DNA of 64,000 nucleotides, taken from the NCBI GenBank assembly GCA_944389195.1, contig CALXLM010000023.1, forward strand, positions 31,000-94,999, in the 5' to 3' direction. Of this stretch, positions 18,737-27,333 are shown one piece after another. Within the stretch, counting starts at the first letter, position 1; each line of letters opens with the position of its first letter. The notes under the pieces were generated by a model, which searched no databases, was not told the DNA's origin, and was given only the letters and a program-made list of their open reading frames with translations. The stretch comes from an uncultured Opitutales bacterium. GTDB taxonomy: Bacteria > Verrucomicrobiota > Verrucomicrobiia > Opitutales > Intestinicryptomonadaceae. The position numbers and the translations under genes were made by a program.

Positions 18737-18765
18737 ATAAGAGTAAAATATGCTGAATTTGTCAA
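18737..18765 (-). promoter_or_regulatory. Candidate promoter of the secreted Ala/Lys-rich protein gene
   Basis: On the minus strand a perfect TTGACA (18765-18760) is followed 17 bases later by TCTTAT (18742-18737), with TATAAT nearby. The GGAGGAAG ribosome site and the start codon follow within about 20 bases. Confidence 0.45.
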
Positions 18766-18898
18766 CATTTTTTTTAGATTTTTGATTTTTTTTGTTTTTG
18801 CTTTTTACGCTTAAAAAAGCGGCAATTTTCGTATTGCCTTGACGAATATAAAAAAAAAGCGCAACTATTTACGGTTTTTATAAGATACTTGAAATTTT

Positions 18899-21649
18899 AT
18901 GACCGACAAAACCGCAGATTACAATTTTACCGAAATAGAAAAATTCTGGCAGAAGAAATGGGACGACGACCGCACATTTCATGCCGAAACCTCTTCGCCT
19001 TCCCCCAAATACTATATTTTAGATATGTTTCCCTATCCGTCGGGAGCCGGCCTGCACATAGGACATCCGGAAGGATACACCGCTTCCGACATATTGGCAC
19101 GGTACAAATGGGCGAACGGCTTCAATGTGCTCCACCCAATGGGTTGGGACGCCTTCGGCCTGCCGGCCGAGCAATACGCCGTAAAAACCGGGACGCACCC
19201 CGCCGCAACCACGTCCGCAAATATAGAAAATTTCAGAAAGCAGATAAAATCGGTGGGCTTTGCCATCGACTGGCAGAGGGAAATAAACACCACGGATCCG
19301 TCGTACTTTAAATGGACGCAGTGGATTTTTCTACAACTTTTCAAAATGGGCTTGGCATACGTTGACGAAAAACCCGTTTGGTGGTGCCCGAAGTTGGGCA
19401 CAGTGCTTGCAAACGAGGAGGTAATCGACGGCAAAAGCGAAGTCGGCAAATTCCCGGTGGAGCGCCGAAAGCTGCGCCAATGGGTTCTGAGAATCACAGC
19501 CTACGCCGACAGGCTCATAAAGGGGCTCGGCTCGCTCGACTGGCCCGACTCCACAAAGAGATTGCAGACAAACTGGATCGGGCGCTCCGAAGGCGCGGAG
19601 GTGGATTTTGAAGTTGCCGATTCCTGGGCCAAAGGGCAAAAACTGCGCGTGTTTACGACGCGCCCCGACACGCTCTACGGCGCGACATACATGGTGGTTG
19701 CCCCGGAACATCCGATAGTTGACAAGCTCGTTTCAGACCGGCAAAAGGACGCGGTGGCCGCATATCGGAAAGAGATAGCCTCCAAAAGCGATTTGGACCG
19801 CACCGACTTGGCCAAAGAAAAAACCGGCGTGTTCACGGGTGCCCATGCGATAAACCCCGTCAACGGCAAGCTGATACCGATATGGGTCGCCGATTACGTC
19901 CTGATGAGCTACGGAACCGGCGCCATTATGGCTGTTCCGGCGCATGACGACCGCGACTACGAATTCGCAAAACGCTTCGATTTGCCGGTCATACCCGTAA
20001 TAGAGAAAAAGGACTCCGAGGGCAATCCCCTCCCCCTGCCCTTCTGTTCGCAGGGGACAATGATAAACTCGGAAAAGTTTTCCGGAATGGACTCGGGCGA
20101 CGCGAAGCGAGCCATTGTAAAGATGCTTGAGGATAAAAAAATCGGGAAAAGCTCCGTAAACTACAAATTGCGCGACTGGCTTTTCTCGCGCCAGCGCTAC
20201 TGGGGCGAGCCCTTTCCGATTTTATGGGTTTCGGAGGACGCCTACAAGGCGGCTTCAAAAAGCGCCGTGTGGAATGGCAAACTTCCCGCCGAACCAGTAT
20301 CTTACAAGGACGAATCGGGAAAAATTCTCTTCGCACTGCCTCTGCCGGAAAACCAGCTTCCGTTAAAGCTTCCGGAAATCGAGAATTACAGGCCCTCCGG
20401 AACGGGGGAAAGCCCCCTCGCGCGGGCGTCGGGCTGGCTCAACGTAAAAATAAACGTCTCCACCGGGGAGGTCTTGGAATCGGCGGACAGCCGCGCCTGC
20501 GGCGCCGATTGGGTTGAGGCGCGAAGGGAGACAAACACCATGCCGCAATGGGCGGGCTCGTGCTGGTACTATCTGCGCTACTGCGACCCGTCGAACGACT
20601 CCGCGCCCATCGGCGCCGAGGCGGAAGCGTATTGGGGCTATCCCGACTTTTACATCGGCGGCGCCGAACACGCCGTACTGCATCTGCTTTACGCCCGCTT
20701 TTGGCACAAAGTGCTGCACGACTGCGGCGTTTTAAGCGGGGACGAGCCTTTCAAAAGGCTTTTCCACCAAGGCATAATTCTCGGCGAATTGGAATTTACG
20801 GGTTATAAAAAGGACGGCAAATGGATAGGGGCCGACAAATCGTCCGAAGCCGGCGCCGAGGCGGTCAAGCTCTCGGAAAGCGAGGTCGAAAAATCCGGCG
20901 CCGCCTACGTGCTGAAATGCGACAAAACGGTGACGGTCGAGGCGCGCAGCTACAAGATGAGCAAAAGCCGCGGCAATGTGGTCAATCCCGACGACATAAT
21001 AAGCAAGTACGGTGCAGACTCGCTCAGGCTTTACGAAATGTTCCTCGGCCCCCTTGAAGACCAAAAGCCGTGGAACACAAACGGAATCGAGGGCGTATAT
21101 AGGTTTTTAAAAAAGATATGGCGCGAATACGTCGGCAAAGACGGAAATCTTTCGGAAAAAATCTCCGACGGCGTTTCCGACGATCCCTCACTTCTGAAAG
21201 CGCTGAACGAAACCGTAAAAAAAGTCACATCCGACATTGAGACGCTGCGTTTCAACACCGCCATATCGCAAATGATGATATTCCTTTCCGCATTGCAAAA
21301 AGCCGAAAGGGTTTCGAAAGCAAGCGCCGAAAAATTCATAAAGCTTCTTGCGCCCTTCGCCCCGCATATCGCCGAAGAATTATGGGCGAGGCTCGGGAAC
21401 GTATCGAGCGTCTCCAAGGCTCCCTGGCCCAAACCCGAGGAGTCTAACGCGGACGACGAGCCCGTGAAAATGGCAGTGCAGGTAAACGGCAAGCTGCGCG
21501 GGGAGCTGACGGCGGCAAAGTCGGCTACAAAAGACGAAATTCTCGAGGCGGCAAAATCGCTGAAAAATGTCGCAGCCTTCATAGGCGGCAAAACCGTCGT
21601 AAGGGAGATATGCGTACCCGGCAAAATCGTAAACATCGTTGTAAAATGA
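18899..21649 (+). CDS. leuS: Leucyl-tRNA synthetase
   Basis: LeuRS charges tRNA-Leu with leucine. The 916-residue product is a complete bacterial-type class Ia enzyme: FPYPSGAGLHIGHPEGYTASD near residue 41 (HIGH motif), the editing (CP1) domain with TTRPDTLYGATY and the later AVPAHDDRDYEFA, and the KMSKSRGN ATP-binding loop near residue 683. An anticodon-binding domain follows, and the C-terminal domain ends in VVREICVPGKIVNIVVK. No T-box or other leader is visible in the 180 AT-rich bases upstream. The stop codon overlaps the next start (ATGA at 21646), so the gene heads an operon with a FecR-like protein, lpxI and sufE. Confidence 0.98.
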   Translation: MTDKTADYNFTEIEKFWQKKWDDDRTFHAETSSPSPKYYILDMFPYPSGAGLHIGHPEGYTASDILARYKWANGFNVLHPMGWDAFGLPAEQYAVKTGTHPAATTSANIENFRKQIKSVGFAIDWQREINTTDPSYFKWTQWIFLQLFKMGLAYVDEKPVWWCPKLGTVLANEEVIDGKSEVGKFPVERRKLRQWVLRITAYADRLIKGLGSLDWPDSTKRLQTNWIGRSEGAEVDFEVADSWAKGQKLRVFTTRPDTLYGATYMVVAPEHPIVDKLVSDRQKDAVAAYRKEIASKSDLDRTDLAKEKTGVFTGAHAINPVNGKLIPIWVADYVLMSYGTGAIMAVPAHDDRDYEFAKRFDLPVIPVIEKKDSEGNPLPLPFCSQGTMINSEKFSGMDSGDAKRAIVKMLEDKKIGKSSVNYKLRDWLFSRQRYWGEPFPILWVSEDAYKAASKSAVWNGKLPAEPVSYKDESGKILFALPLPENQLPLKLPEIENYRPSGTGESPLARASGWLNVKINVSTGEVLESADSRACGADWVEARRETNTMPQWAGSCWYYLRYCDPSNDSAPIGAEAEAYWGYPDFYIGGAEHAVLHLLYARFWHKVLHDCGVLSGDEPFKRLFHQGIILGELEFTGYKKDGKWIGADKSSEAGAEAVKLSESEVEKSGAAYVLKCDKTVTVEARSYKMSKSRGNVVNPDDIISKYGADSLRLYEMFLGPLEDQKPWNTNGIEGVYRFLKKIWREYVGKDGNLSEKISDGVSDDPSLLKALNETVKKVTSDIETLRFNTAISQMMIFLSALQKAERVSKASAEKFIKLLAPFAPHIAEELWARLGNVSSVSKAPWPKPEESNADDEPVKMAVQVNGKLRGELTAAKSATKDEILEAAKSLKNVAAFIGGKTVVREICVPGKIVNIVVK

Positions 21650-22425
21650 AAAAGGCGGCAAAGGCACTGGTTGTATTTTTCGTTTGCATTCCGACGGCGT
21701 TCGCCAAAGCCGCGGACATGCCCGAAGGCACCGTTTACGTCCACACGGCGAGGAACTCCCCGGAGATAGCGGCAGACGGCGTGAAGGTCGAAGCCGCATC
21801 GGGAATCGAGCTGCCCGCAAGAAATCTCGAGTTCAAATGCGGCAAGGGCCAAAGTGTCTTTTTGGTCCTTTCGAATAAAACCGTCGTTTTCGCTGGGGAA
21901 AACTCGGAAATAAAAATCGATTATTTTAGGCAGGCTCCGCCGCTGCTTGAAGATTCCGACGGGGAAATCGAATCGTCGCACTCGGAATGCTCCATGGAAA
22001 TATCGAAAGGAACATTCTATGTGATTGCCCCCAGGCTGCGCCCCAAAAGCGCCATGAAATTGAAAACGCCTTTCGGAAATTTCGACCTTCAAAGCGCAAA
22101 ATTTTTCTTAAAAATTTCCGATAACGGCGCAAAGATATCCCTCGTTGAGGGGCAGTCGTCTTATAAATCACTCGAAGGAAAGACCGATTTTCTAAAGTCC
22201 AAACAGAACGGAACAGTGGTCAAAACCGACGCGAAGTCGCTTTATCCCCTAAAGATAAGCTATATGACAACCATCGAGGAGGATATCATGAAAAACAGCT
22301 TTGCACTATGCAAAAATGTATCAGACTCGGTGGTGTTTAAATTCGGCGGTGGCAAGCCGCAGGCCGAACGCATCGTAAGAAAGGAATTTCTAATGAGGCG
22401 CTCCGAATCGGACTACCGGAAATAA
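21646..22425 (+). CDS. Exported FecR-like domain protein
   Basis: The 259-residue product has a signal peptide (KALVVFFVCIPTAFAKA). A beta-rich body follows, with the pattern ENSEIKID, MEISKGTFYVIAP, MKLKTPFGNFDL and KISLVEGQ, which resembles FecR-type beta-helical domains that follow a leader sequence. The C-terminal 80 residues are basic and unrecognised. FecR domains occur in anti-sigma or envelope-sensing proteins, but here there is no sigma factor and no membrane helix apart from the signal. It is coupled to leuS by an ATGA overlap and lies 8 bases before lpxI, suggesting an envelope role. The alternative upstream start at 21610 lies inside leuS and would spoil the signal peptide. Confidence 0.7.
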   Translation: MKKAAKALVVFFVCIPTAFAKAADMPEGTVYVHTARNSPEIAADGVKVEAASGIELPARNLEFKCGKGQSVFLVLSNKTVVFAGENSEIKIDYFRQAPPLLEDSDGEIESSHSECSMEISKGTFYVIAPRLRPKSAMKLKTPFGNFDLQSAKFFLKISDNGAKISLVEGQSSYKSLEGKTDFLKSKQNGTVVKTDAKSLYPLKISYMTTIEEDIMKNSFALCKNVSDSVVFKFGGGKPQAERIVRKEFLMRRSESDYRK

Positions 22426-22433
22426 CCCGAAAT

Positions 22434-23276
22434 ATGCTTTCAAAATTTCTGCCAGAAGACTTTGACGCATCGGCGAAAATAGCCATTCTTGCCGGCAGGG
22501 GCGTATATCCCTCCATATTGAAGGGGAAGCTGGACTCGCTCGGGATTGCGAACGTTTTGATGGCCTTCGACGGCGAGACCTCCCAAGAGCTCTGGGACAG
22601 TTATCCTCAGTCGGAAAGGTTCAGCGCCGGCGTGGGGCAACTCGGAAAACTTCTTAAAAATTTAAAGACAGCCGGGGCGCGATACGCCATAATGGCGGGG
22701 CAAATAACGCCAAAGAAACTTTTCAAAGGCATGAATCCCGATTTGAAGGCGATTCTTGTGCTCGCCACCCTAAAGCGTAAAAACGCCGAAACTATATTCG
22801 GCGCCGTGGCCGCCCAGCTTGAAAAAATAGGCGTACGTATGCTCGACGCCCGTTCGTTTCTCGACGACAGCCTCGCCCCGCTGGGCTTTTTTAGCGGAAG
22901 CGGGCTTAAAGGAGCGTCGGATTCGCAGGTCGAGCACGCAATGAACATCGCCCGCGAATGCGCGCGCCTCGACATCGGGCAAAGTTGCGTGACTTCCCGC
23001 GGAACAGTATTGGCAGTCGAGGCCTTTGAGGGGACCGACGCCATGATAGAGCGGGCTGGAACGTTTGGGGCAAAAAACTGCGTGTTTGCAAAAACAGTAA
23101 AGCCCAACCAGGACTACCGTTTCGACGTTCCCGTAATCGGCGAGCGCACAATAAGGAAGCTCGCGAATGCGGGGATAAGGAATGTGGTTGTCGAATCCGG
23201 AAAGGTTATAATTCTCGACGCTGAGGCCGTCAGAAAATCCGCCAACGATAACGGCATAAGCATTGTCGGCATTTAA
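22434..23276 (+). CDS. lpxI: UDP-2,3-diacylglucosamine pyrophosphatase LpxI
   Basis: LpxI cleaves UDP-2,3-diacylglucosamine to lipid X and UMP, the step that LpxH performs in enterobacteria, in lipid A synthesis. The 280-residue product matches the family in length. It has the ILAGRGVYP N-terminal loop, IMAGQITPK near residue 85, DARSFLDD near 140, and the conserved C-terminal block KTVKPNQDYRFDVPVIGERT near 220, followed by VVVESGKVIILDAE. It implies an LPS-bearing outer membrane. It lies in the leuS operon, two bases before sufE. Confidence 0.95.
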   Translation: MLSKFLPEDFDASAKIAILAGRGVYPSILKGKLDSLGIANVLMAFDGETSQELWDSYPQSERFSAGVGQLGKLLKNLKTAGARYAIMAGQITPKKLFKGMNPDLKAILVLATLKRKNAETIFGAVAAQLEKIGVRMLDARSFLDDSLAPLGFFSGSGLKGASDSQVEHAMNIARECARLDIGQSCVTSRGTVLAVEAFEGTDAMIERAGTFGAKNCVFAKTVKPNQDYRFDVPVIGERTIRKLANAGIRNVVVESGKVIILDAEAVRKSANDNGISIVGI

Positions 23277-23278
23277 AA

Positions 23279-23692
23279 ATGGCTACCATCGACGACAGAA
23301 AGAACGCGGTTCGTGAGGAGTACGGATATTTTGGAACCCCCCAAGAACTGTTTGAATACATAATTGCAAAGAACAAAGCCGCCCCGCCGCTCGAAAAGGA
23401 ATTTAAATCGGACGACTACCTTGTGAGGGGTTGCGTTTCGAGCCTTTGGCTCGTCCCCTCGTTTTCCGAAGGGAAGTGCCGCTTTAAATCAGACGCCGAC
23501 TCCGTAATAACCCGGGGGATAGCGTCCCTTGTCTGTTCTGTGTACGACGGCCTGACTCCGGCCGAAGTGCTCTCTTTGGATCCGGCATTTTTCGACGAAA
23601 TAGGCATAAGTCCGCACCTTACGCCGAACAGAAGAAACGGCTTGAGCCAGCTTTGCAAAAGGATATCGGATTTCGCATCGGAACACAAATAA
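23279..23692 (+). CDS. sufE: SufE-family cysteine desulfurase sulfur acceptor
   Basis: SufE accepts sulfane sulfur from the SufS cysteine desulfurase and passes it to the SufBCD scaffold for iron-sulfur cluster assembly. The 137-residue product has the family core: the catalytic cysteine in VRGCVSSLW near residue 51, the DADSVITRGIASLV helix, and the C-terminal SPHLTPNRRNGLSQL. No other suf gene is in the window, so it sits apart from its partners. It is the last gene of the leuS-FecR-lpxI-sufE operon. Confidence 0.93.
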   Translation: MATIDDRKNAVREEYGYFGTPQELFEYIIAKNKAAPPLEKEFKSDDYLVRGCVSSLWLVPSFSEGKCRFKSDADSVITRGIASLVCSVYDGLTPAEVLSLDPAFFDEIGISPHLTPNRRNGLSQLCKRISDFASEHK

Positions 23693-23843
23693 CGGCGCAT
23701 TTTGCTCCCGCAAAAAAAAATCGATAAAATGCTTGAATATTGGCGCGGATAAAGACAATATGGTTCACAGATAAGGCGTGATATTCGCATCGCGCTTGAT
23801 GGATTTTACACAAAAAATACAACACCCTAAAATTAAAACATAG

Positions 23844-24692
23844 ATGAAAAGAAAAGCACTCTCCGTAATGTCAATTGCAGCCTTTCTGCTCGCAGGAGCA
23901 GGAGTATCGTTCGCCCAAACCGACGCCCCCGCGGCAGACGCGCCTGCAAAGCCCGACGAGCCAAAGGTTGTTGAAAAGTCGTTTGCCGACATGTGGAGAG
24001 CAGGCGGCGTGACGATGTATCCTCTCGGGTTCTTCGCAATTTTCGGGACAACCCTCGTCATTTACAACGCCATCGTCATACGCAAGAAGAAGTTCCTTAA
24101 TCCCGAAGGCGTAAAGAAGGTGGAAGAGCTTGTAAACCAGCTCAAGATATCTGAAGCCATAGAATTTTGCGAAAAGAACCCCTCCCCCATCACGAACATA
24201 ATCGGCTGCGGCCTCGCGCGCGCCGACGAACGCGACATCGATGTATCCTCGGTGGAATCTGCGATGGAAGAAGCCTCAATAGAGGAGTTCGCAACCCCCT
24301 ATGTTCTGATAAACTATCTGTCGGTGACGGCTTCTTTGGCGCCGATGTTGGGTCTGTACGGTACTGTGTCCGGTATGGTTAAGGCGTTCAATACGATAGC
24401 CGCCGAAGGCGCGGGCAGCGCGTCGAAGCTTGCCGACAACATCGCGGAAGCCCTAATAACGACGGCTGCGGGAATGATAGTGGGTATCCCGGCAATGTTC
24501 TTCTTCTTTATCTTTAAGAATAAATACGGAGCCATCATATCGAGCGCTTCGCGCATTATAGGCGACCTCATCTACACGATGAAAATTTCGCTCAAATACG
24601 GTCCGCAAGACATATCTGAAGTTATCGCCGACAGCACCGGAACGCCTGCTGAAGCCGTTGCCGAAGCCGCAAAAGAAGAGGAAAACAAGTAA
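23844..24692 (+). CDS. exbB: MotA/TolQ/ExbB proton-channel family protein
   Basis: ExbB-type proteins form the pentameric stator that uses the proton gradient to energise outer-membrane transport or envelope stability. The 282-residue product has an N-terminal signal-like segment (AAFLLAGAGVSFA) and an acidic/Pro linker. Three membrane helices follow: about 58-80 (MYPLGFFAIFGTTLVIYNAI), about 150-170 with the SVTASLAPMLGLYGTVSGMV signature, and about 200-220 (ALITTAAGMIVGIPAMFFFFI). An acidic-residue-rich cytoplasmic loop lies between helices 1 and 2. The extra N-terminal region is common in ExbB of several phyla. It precedes two exbD genes on the same strand. Confidence 0.92.
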   Translation: MKRKALSVMSIAAFLLAGAGVSFAQTDAPAADAPAKPDEPKVVEKSFADMWRAGGVTMYPLGFFAIFGTTLVIYNAIVIRKKKFLNPEGVKKVEELVNQLKISEAIEFCEKNPSPITNIIGCGLARADERDIDVSSVESAMEEASIEEFATPYVLINYLSVTASLAPMLGLYGTVSGMVKAFNTIAAEGAGSASKLADNIAEALITTAAGMIVGIPAMFFFFIFKNKYGAIISSASRIIGDLIYTMKISLKYGPQDISEVIADSTGTPAEAVAEAAKEEENK

Positions 24693-24716
24693 AATTCCAC
24701 CGCGGAAAAACTTTTT

Positions 24717-25121
24717 ATGAAAGTTTGGAAACCATCTGAAGATGACGGGAAGTTTGAATTGACGCCGATGATAGACGTCGTATTCCTTCTCATCACCTTC
24801 TTCATGACAGTCACCAGCTACGCGTCTGCGGAGCTGATCCAGGTTGTCATGCCGATAGCGCCGAAGGCGGTTGTTCCTGAAGACGTAGGAGACAGGCAAT
24901 TTTTGTCGATATCCGAAAACGGCACATATTTTCTTGGGGCGTTCAAGTCTGATCTCGACGCGATAAAGAAAGCGCTGATTGCGCGCAACCAGCGCGCAGG
25001 CTTTAAGGGGGCCTATATAAGGGCCGACGCCAAAACGCCTCACAAATATGTAAACGACTTGATGAAGACGTGCGCCGAAGCCGGCGTATATAACATTCTC
25101 TTTGGCACTTTAAAGGACTAG
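24717..25121 (+). CDS. exbD: ExbD/TolR-family biopolymer transport protein (first copy)
   Basis: ExbD is the rotor-side partner of ExbB, with one membrane helix and a periplasmic domain. The 134-residue product has the signature FELTPMIDVVFLLITFFM, with the proton-carrying Asp in the helix (about residue 21), followed by a periplasmic domain with the ISENGTYFLG strand. It lies 24 bases after exbB and one base before the second exbD. The two copies differ clearly in sequence, so they are probably a heteromeric pair rather than a recent duplication. Confidence 0.92.
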   Translation: MKVWKPSEDDGKFELTPMIDVVFLLITFFMTVTSYASAELIQVVMPIAPKAVVPEDVGDRQFLSISENGTYFLGAFKSDLDAIKKALIARNQRAGFKGAYIRADAKTPHKYVNDLMKTCAEAGVYNILFGTLKD

Positions 25122-25122
25122 C

Positions 25123-25554
25123 ATGGCAAAAAATTTAGATGTCCTTACATCAGAAGACTCGTTCGATTTGACGTCGATGATCGACGTTGTATTTCTTCTT
25201 CTGATATATTTCATGTATCTTCCGATACAGCAGGAGGCGGATCTTATGTTCACGCTTCCCGCCGAATCGGCGCCCCAGGAAAACGTCGCCCTTCCCAGCG
25301 AGCAAGTCGTTGAAATTGCGCCCGACGGCAGCATATTTCTGAACGGATCTCCGATAGACAAGCCCGGCGATATCGAATTTAAGGAATTGTCCTCCACATT
25401 GCGCAGATTGCGCTTAAGTTCGGAGCGCAGCGGAATATCCACCATAGTGACGATATATCCCGACGCCGACTCGCCACACCAGGCGGCAATATCCGTGCTG
25501 AACGCATGCGCCGATTCGGGGATAAGGCAGGTATCGTTTGCCGAGGCGGATTAA
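25123..25554 (+). CDS. exbD: ExbD/TolR-family biopolymer transport protein (second copy)
   Basis: The 143-residue product has the same plan as the gene before it: FDLTSMIDVVFLLLIYFM near residues 14-31 with the helix Asp, then a periplasmic domain with IAPDGSIFLNGSPI and a C-terminal ADSGIRQVSFAEA. Start and stop of the two exbD genes are almost adjacent, so they are co-translated. No TonB, TolA or TolB follows. A terminator closes the operon. Confidence 0.92.
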   Translation: MAKNLDVLTSEDSFDLTSMIDVVFLLLIYFMYLPIQQEADLMFTLPAESAPQENVALPSEQVVEIAPDGSIFLNGSPIDKPGDIEFKELSSTLRRLRLSSERSGISTIVTIYPDADSPHQAAISVLNACADSGIRQVSFAEAD

Positions 25555-25567
25555 AGGCAAAAGTTTT

Positions 25568-25599
25568 GAAAAAACGCACCTTTCGGGGTGCGTTTTTTT
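25568..25599 (+). terminator. Rho-independent terminator after exbB-exbD-exbD
   Basis: AAAACGCACC pairs with GGTGCGTTTT around a small TTTCG loop, followed by seven T residues on the plus strand. Confidence 0.85.
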
Positions 25600-25672
25600 C
25601 GTTTAAAGCCATAAATAACAAGTAAAATTTTATTGTCAACCGGGCCCGAATGGGCATCATAAAAAAACAAAA

Positions 25673-26362
25673 ATGAAAGCCAGCGACCTTTTTGATTTAC
25701 CCGCGTCACTCGAAAGATTTTCCGAGTTTTTCACTCCCGACATGGCTCCGTGGGAATGGGTAAAGAACATAAAAAACGCCCTATCAAGCGTAGATTTCTC
25801 CTCTCTTGAATCAAAAAAAGACATACCTTCGGGAGTTGAAGTGGAAGAAAACGTCTTCATACACCCCACTGTCTCCCTTCCGCCCTACGCGCACATAAAG
25901 GGGCCCGCATGGATAGGCGCGCACACCGAAATCCGCATAGGCTGTTTCGTCAGGGGCAACGTAATCGTCGGGGAAGGATGCGTAATGGGCAACTCGTGCG
26001 AATACAAAAACAGCATGCTTATGGACAAGGTTGAAACGCCCCACTATAATTATGTAGGAGACTCTGTTTTGGGGACGCGCTCCCACCTTGGAGCCGGTGT
26101 CATATGCGCCAATTTGAGGCTCGACCGCAACAACGTTCTGCTCACGCTGCCCGAGGGCCGCATAGATTCCAACATGAGAAAGCTCGGCGCAATGGTTGCA
26201 GAATATGCCGAAGCGGGCTGCAACTCGGTGCTTCAGCCGGGTTCAATATTGATGAAGAGGTCGATAGTGCTCTCTTGCGTAGCATTTAAGGGGTATCTCG
26301 AGGAAAACACAATAACCGGTCCGAAGCTGCAGATGCGGAATCTGCCGCGATTCGGATTCTGA
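25673..26362 (+). CDS. Left-handed beta-helix (hexapeptide repeat) acyltransferase-like protein
   Basis: The 229-residue product has an N-terminal alpha-helical part (about 1-55), then hexapeptide repeats of the LbH type: VFIHPTVSLP, AHIKGPAWIGAHTEIRIGCFVRGNVIVGEG and SVLGTRSHLGAGVIC. The fold and the fingerprint HLGAGVICANLRLD resemble the C-terminal half of GlmU and related sugar-phosphate acetyltransferases. The pyrophosphorylase half is absent. It could acylate a nucleotide sugar or a lipid A intermediate. The 26-base gap to the ArnC-type glycosyltransferase suggests one operon for cell-surface sugar chemistry. Confidence 0.8.
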   Translation: MKASDLFDLPASLERFSEFFTPDMAPWEWVKNIKNALSSVDFSSLESKKDIPSGVEVEENVFIHPTVSLPPYAHIKGPAWIGAHTEIRIGCFVRGNVIVGEGCVMGNSCEYKNSMLMDKVETPHYNYVGDSVLGTRSHLGAGVICANLRLDRNNVLLTLPEGRIDSNMRKLGAMVAEYAEAGCNSVLQPGSILMKRSIVLSCVAFKGYLEENTITGPKLQMRNLPRFGF

Positions 26363-26388
26363 CAATCAAATCAACACCTATAAACGCC

Positions 26389-27333
26389 ATGGACGTATCT
26401 GTCGTAATCCCCGTTTACAACGAAGAGGAAAATCTTCAAAGTCTTTTTGAGAGGCTGTGCCGCACAATGGATTCCATTGGGAAGCCGTGGGAGGTTATAT
26501 TTGTAAACGACGGCAGCAAAGACCGATCAGGGGAAATTTTGAGGAGATTCTGCAAAGAGCGCCCCGGAACCGTAAAGCTTATAGATTTCAACGGCAATTA
26601 CGGGCAGCACACGGCAATAATTGCGGCTTTCGAGCGCGCGGCGGGTGAGGTTGTTGTCACGCTCGACGCCGACCTGCAAAATCCCCCGGAGGAAATAGTA
26701 AAGCTTCTGGAAAAAATTGACGAAGGCTGTGACAGCGTGGGGGGCTATCGCAAGCAGCGCGAGGATACCGCATTGCGGCGCTATTGCTCAAAAATCGTCA
26801 ACATAGCCCGGGATAAAATGACGAATATCCGCATGAAAGACCAGGGCTGCATGCTCCGTGCCTACAAGCGCAACGTTATAAAGGCCATTCTCGGAACAAA
26901 CGAGCGTTCCCTTTTCATACCGGCGCTCGCGTACACGTTTTCGTCCAACCCCGCCGAGATAGAGGTCGAGCACGCCGCGCGCGCGGCGGGTGAGTCGAAA
27001 TACAGCATGTACAGGCTTATCCGCCTGAACTTCGACCTCATCACCGGATTTACGCTTATGCCGCTGCAGCTGTTTACGCTGTTCGGATTCCTTTCCAGTT
27101 TGGGTTCTTTTGCGCTTGTCGCAATACTCCTGTTCAGAAGGTTTTTTATAATCGGCGAAGGCGAGGCGGAGGGGGTATTCACGCTTTTTGCAATACTGTT
27201 TTTCCTGATAAGCGTGGCGATTGTCGGCATAGGTTTGATAGGGGAATATATAGGAAGAATATACCAAGTTGTGCAGTCGCGCCCGAAATATGTTTTAAAA
27301 GAGACTGTTGGATTCGGCGAAGATGGAAAATAA
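26389..27333 (+). CDS. arnC: ArnC-type undecaprenyl-phosphate glycosyltransferase (GT2)
   Basis: ArnC moves a formylated aminoarabinose from UDP to undecaprenyl phosphate on the inner face of the membrane. The 314-residue product has the GT2 start VSVVIPVYNEEENL, the NGNYGQHTAIIAAF segment and VVTLDADLQNPPEEIVKL (DXD), then KDQGCMLRAYKR and NERSLFIP. Two C-terminal membrane helices (about 220-295) and the closing GEYIGRIYQVVQSRPKYV complete it. These blocks follow ArnC more closely than generic dolichol-phosphate mannosyltransferases. The gene after it is an ArnA-type formyltransferase that begins inside its last codons. arnB, arnD and arnT are not in the window, so the sugar could also be something other than aminoarabinose. 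Confidence 0.85.
   Translation: MDVSVVIPVYNEEENLQSLFERLCRTMDSIGKPWEVIFVNDGSKDRSGEILRRFCKERPGTVKLIDFNGNYGQHTAIIAAFERAAGEVVVTLDADLQNPPEEIVKLLEKIDEGCDSVGGYRKQREDTALRRYCSKIVNIARDKMTNIRMKDQGCMLRAYKRNVIKAILGTNERSLFIPALAYTFSSNPAEIEVEHAARAAGESKYSMYRLIRLNFDLITGFTLMPLQLFTLFGFLSSLGSFALVAILLFRRFFIIGEGEAEGVFTLFAILFFLISVAIVGIGLIGEYIGRIYQVVQSRPKYVLKETVGFGEDGK

Noticed and set aside
18717..18898. T-box or other leader upstream of leuS
   Set aside because: The 180 bases are AT-rich, without the conserved T-box sequence or a terminator/antiterminator pair.
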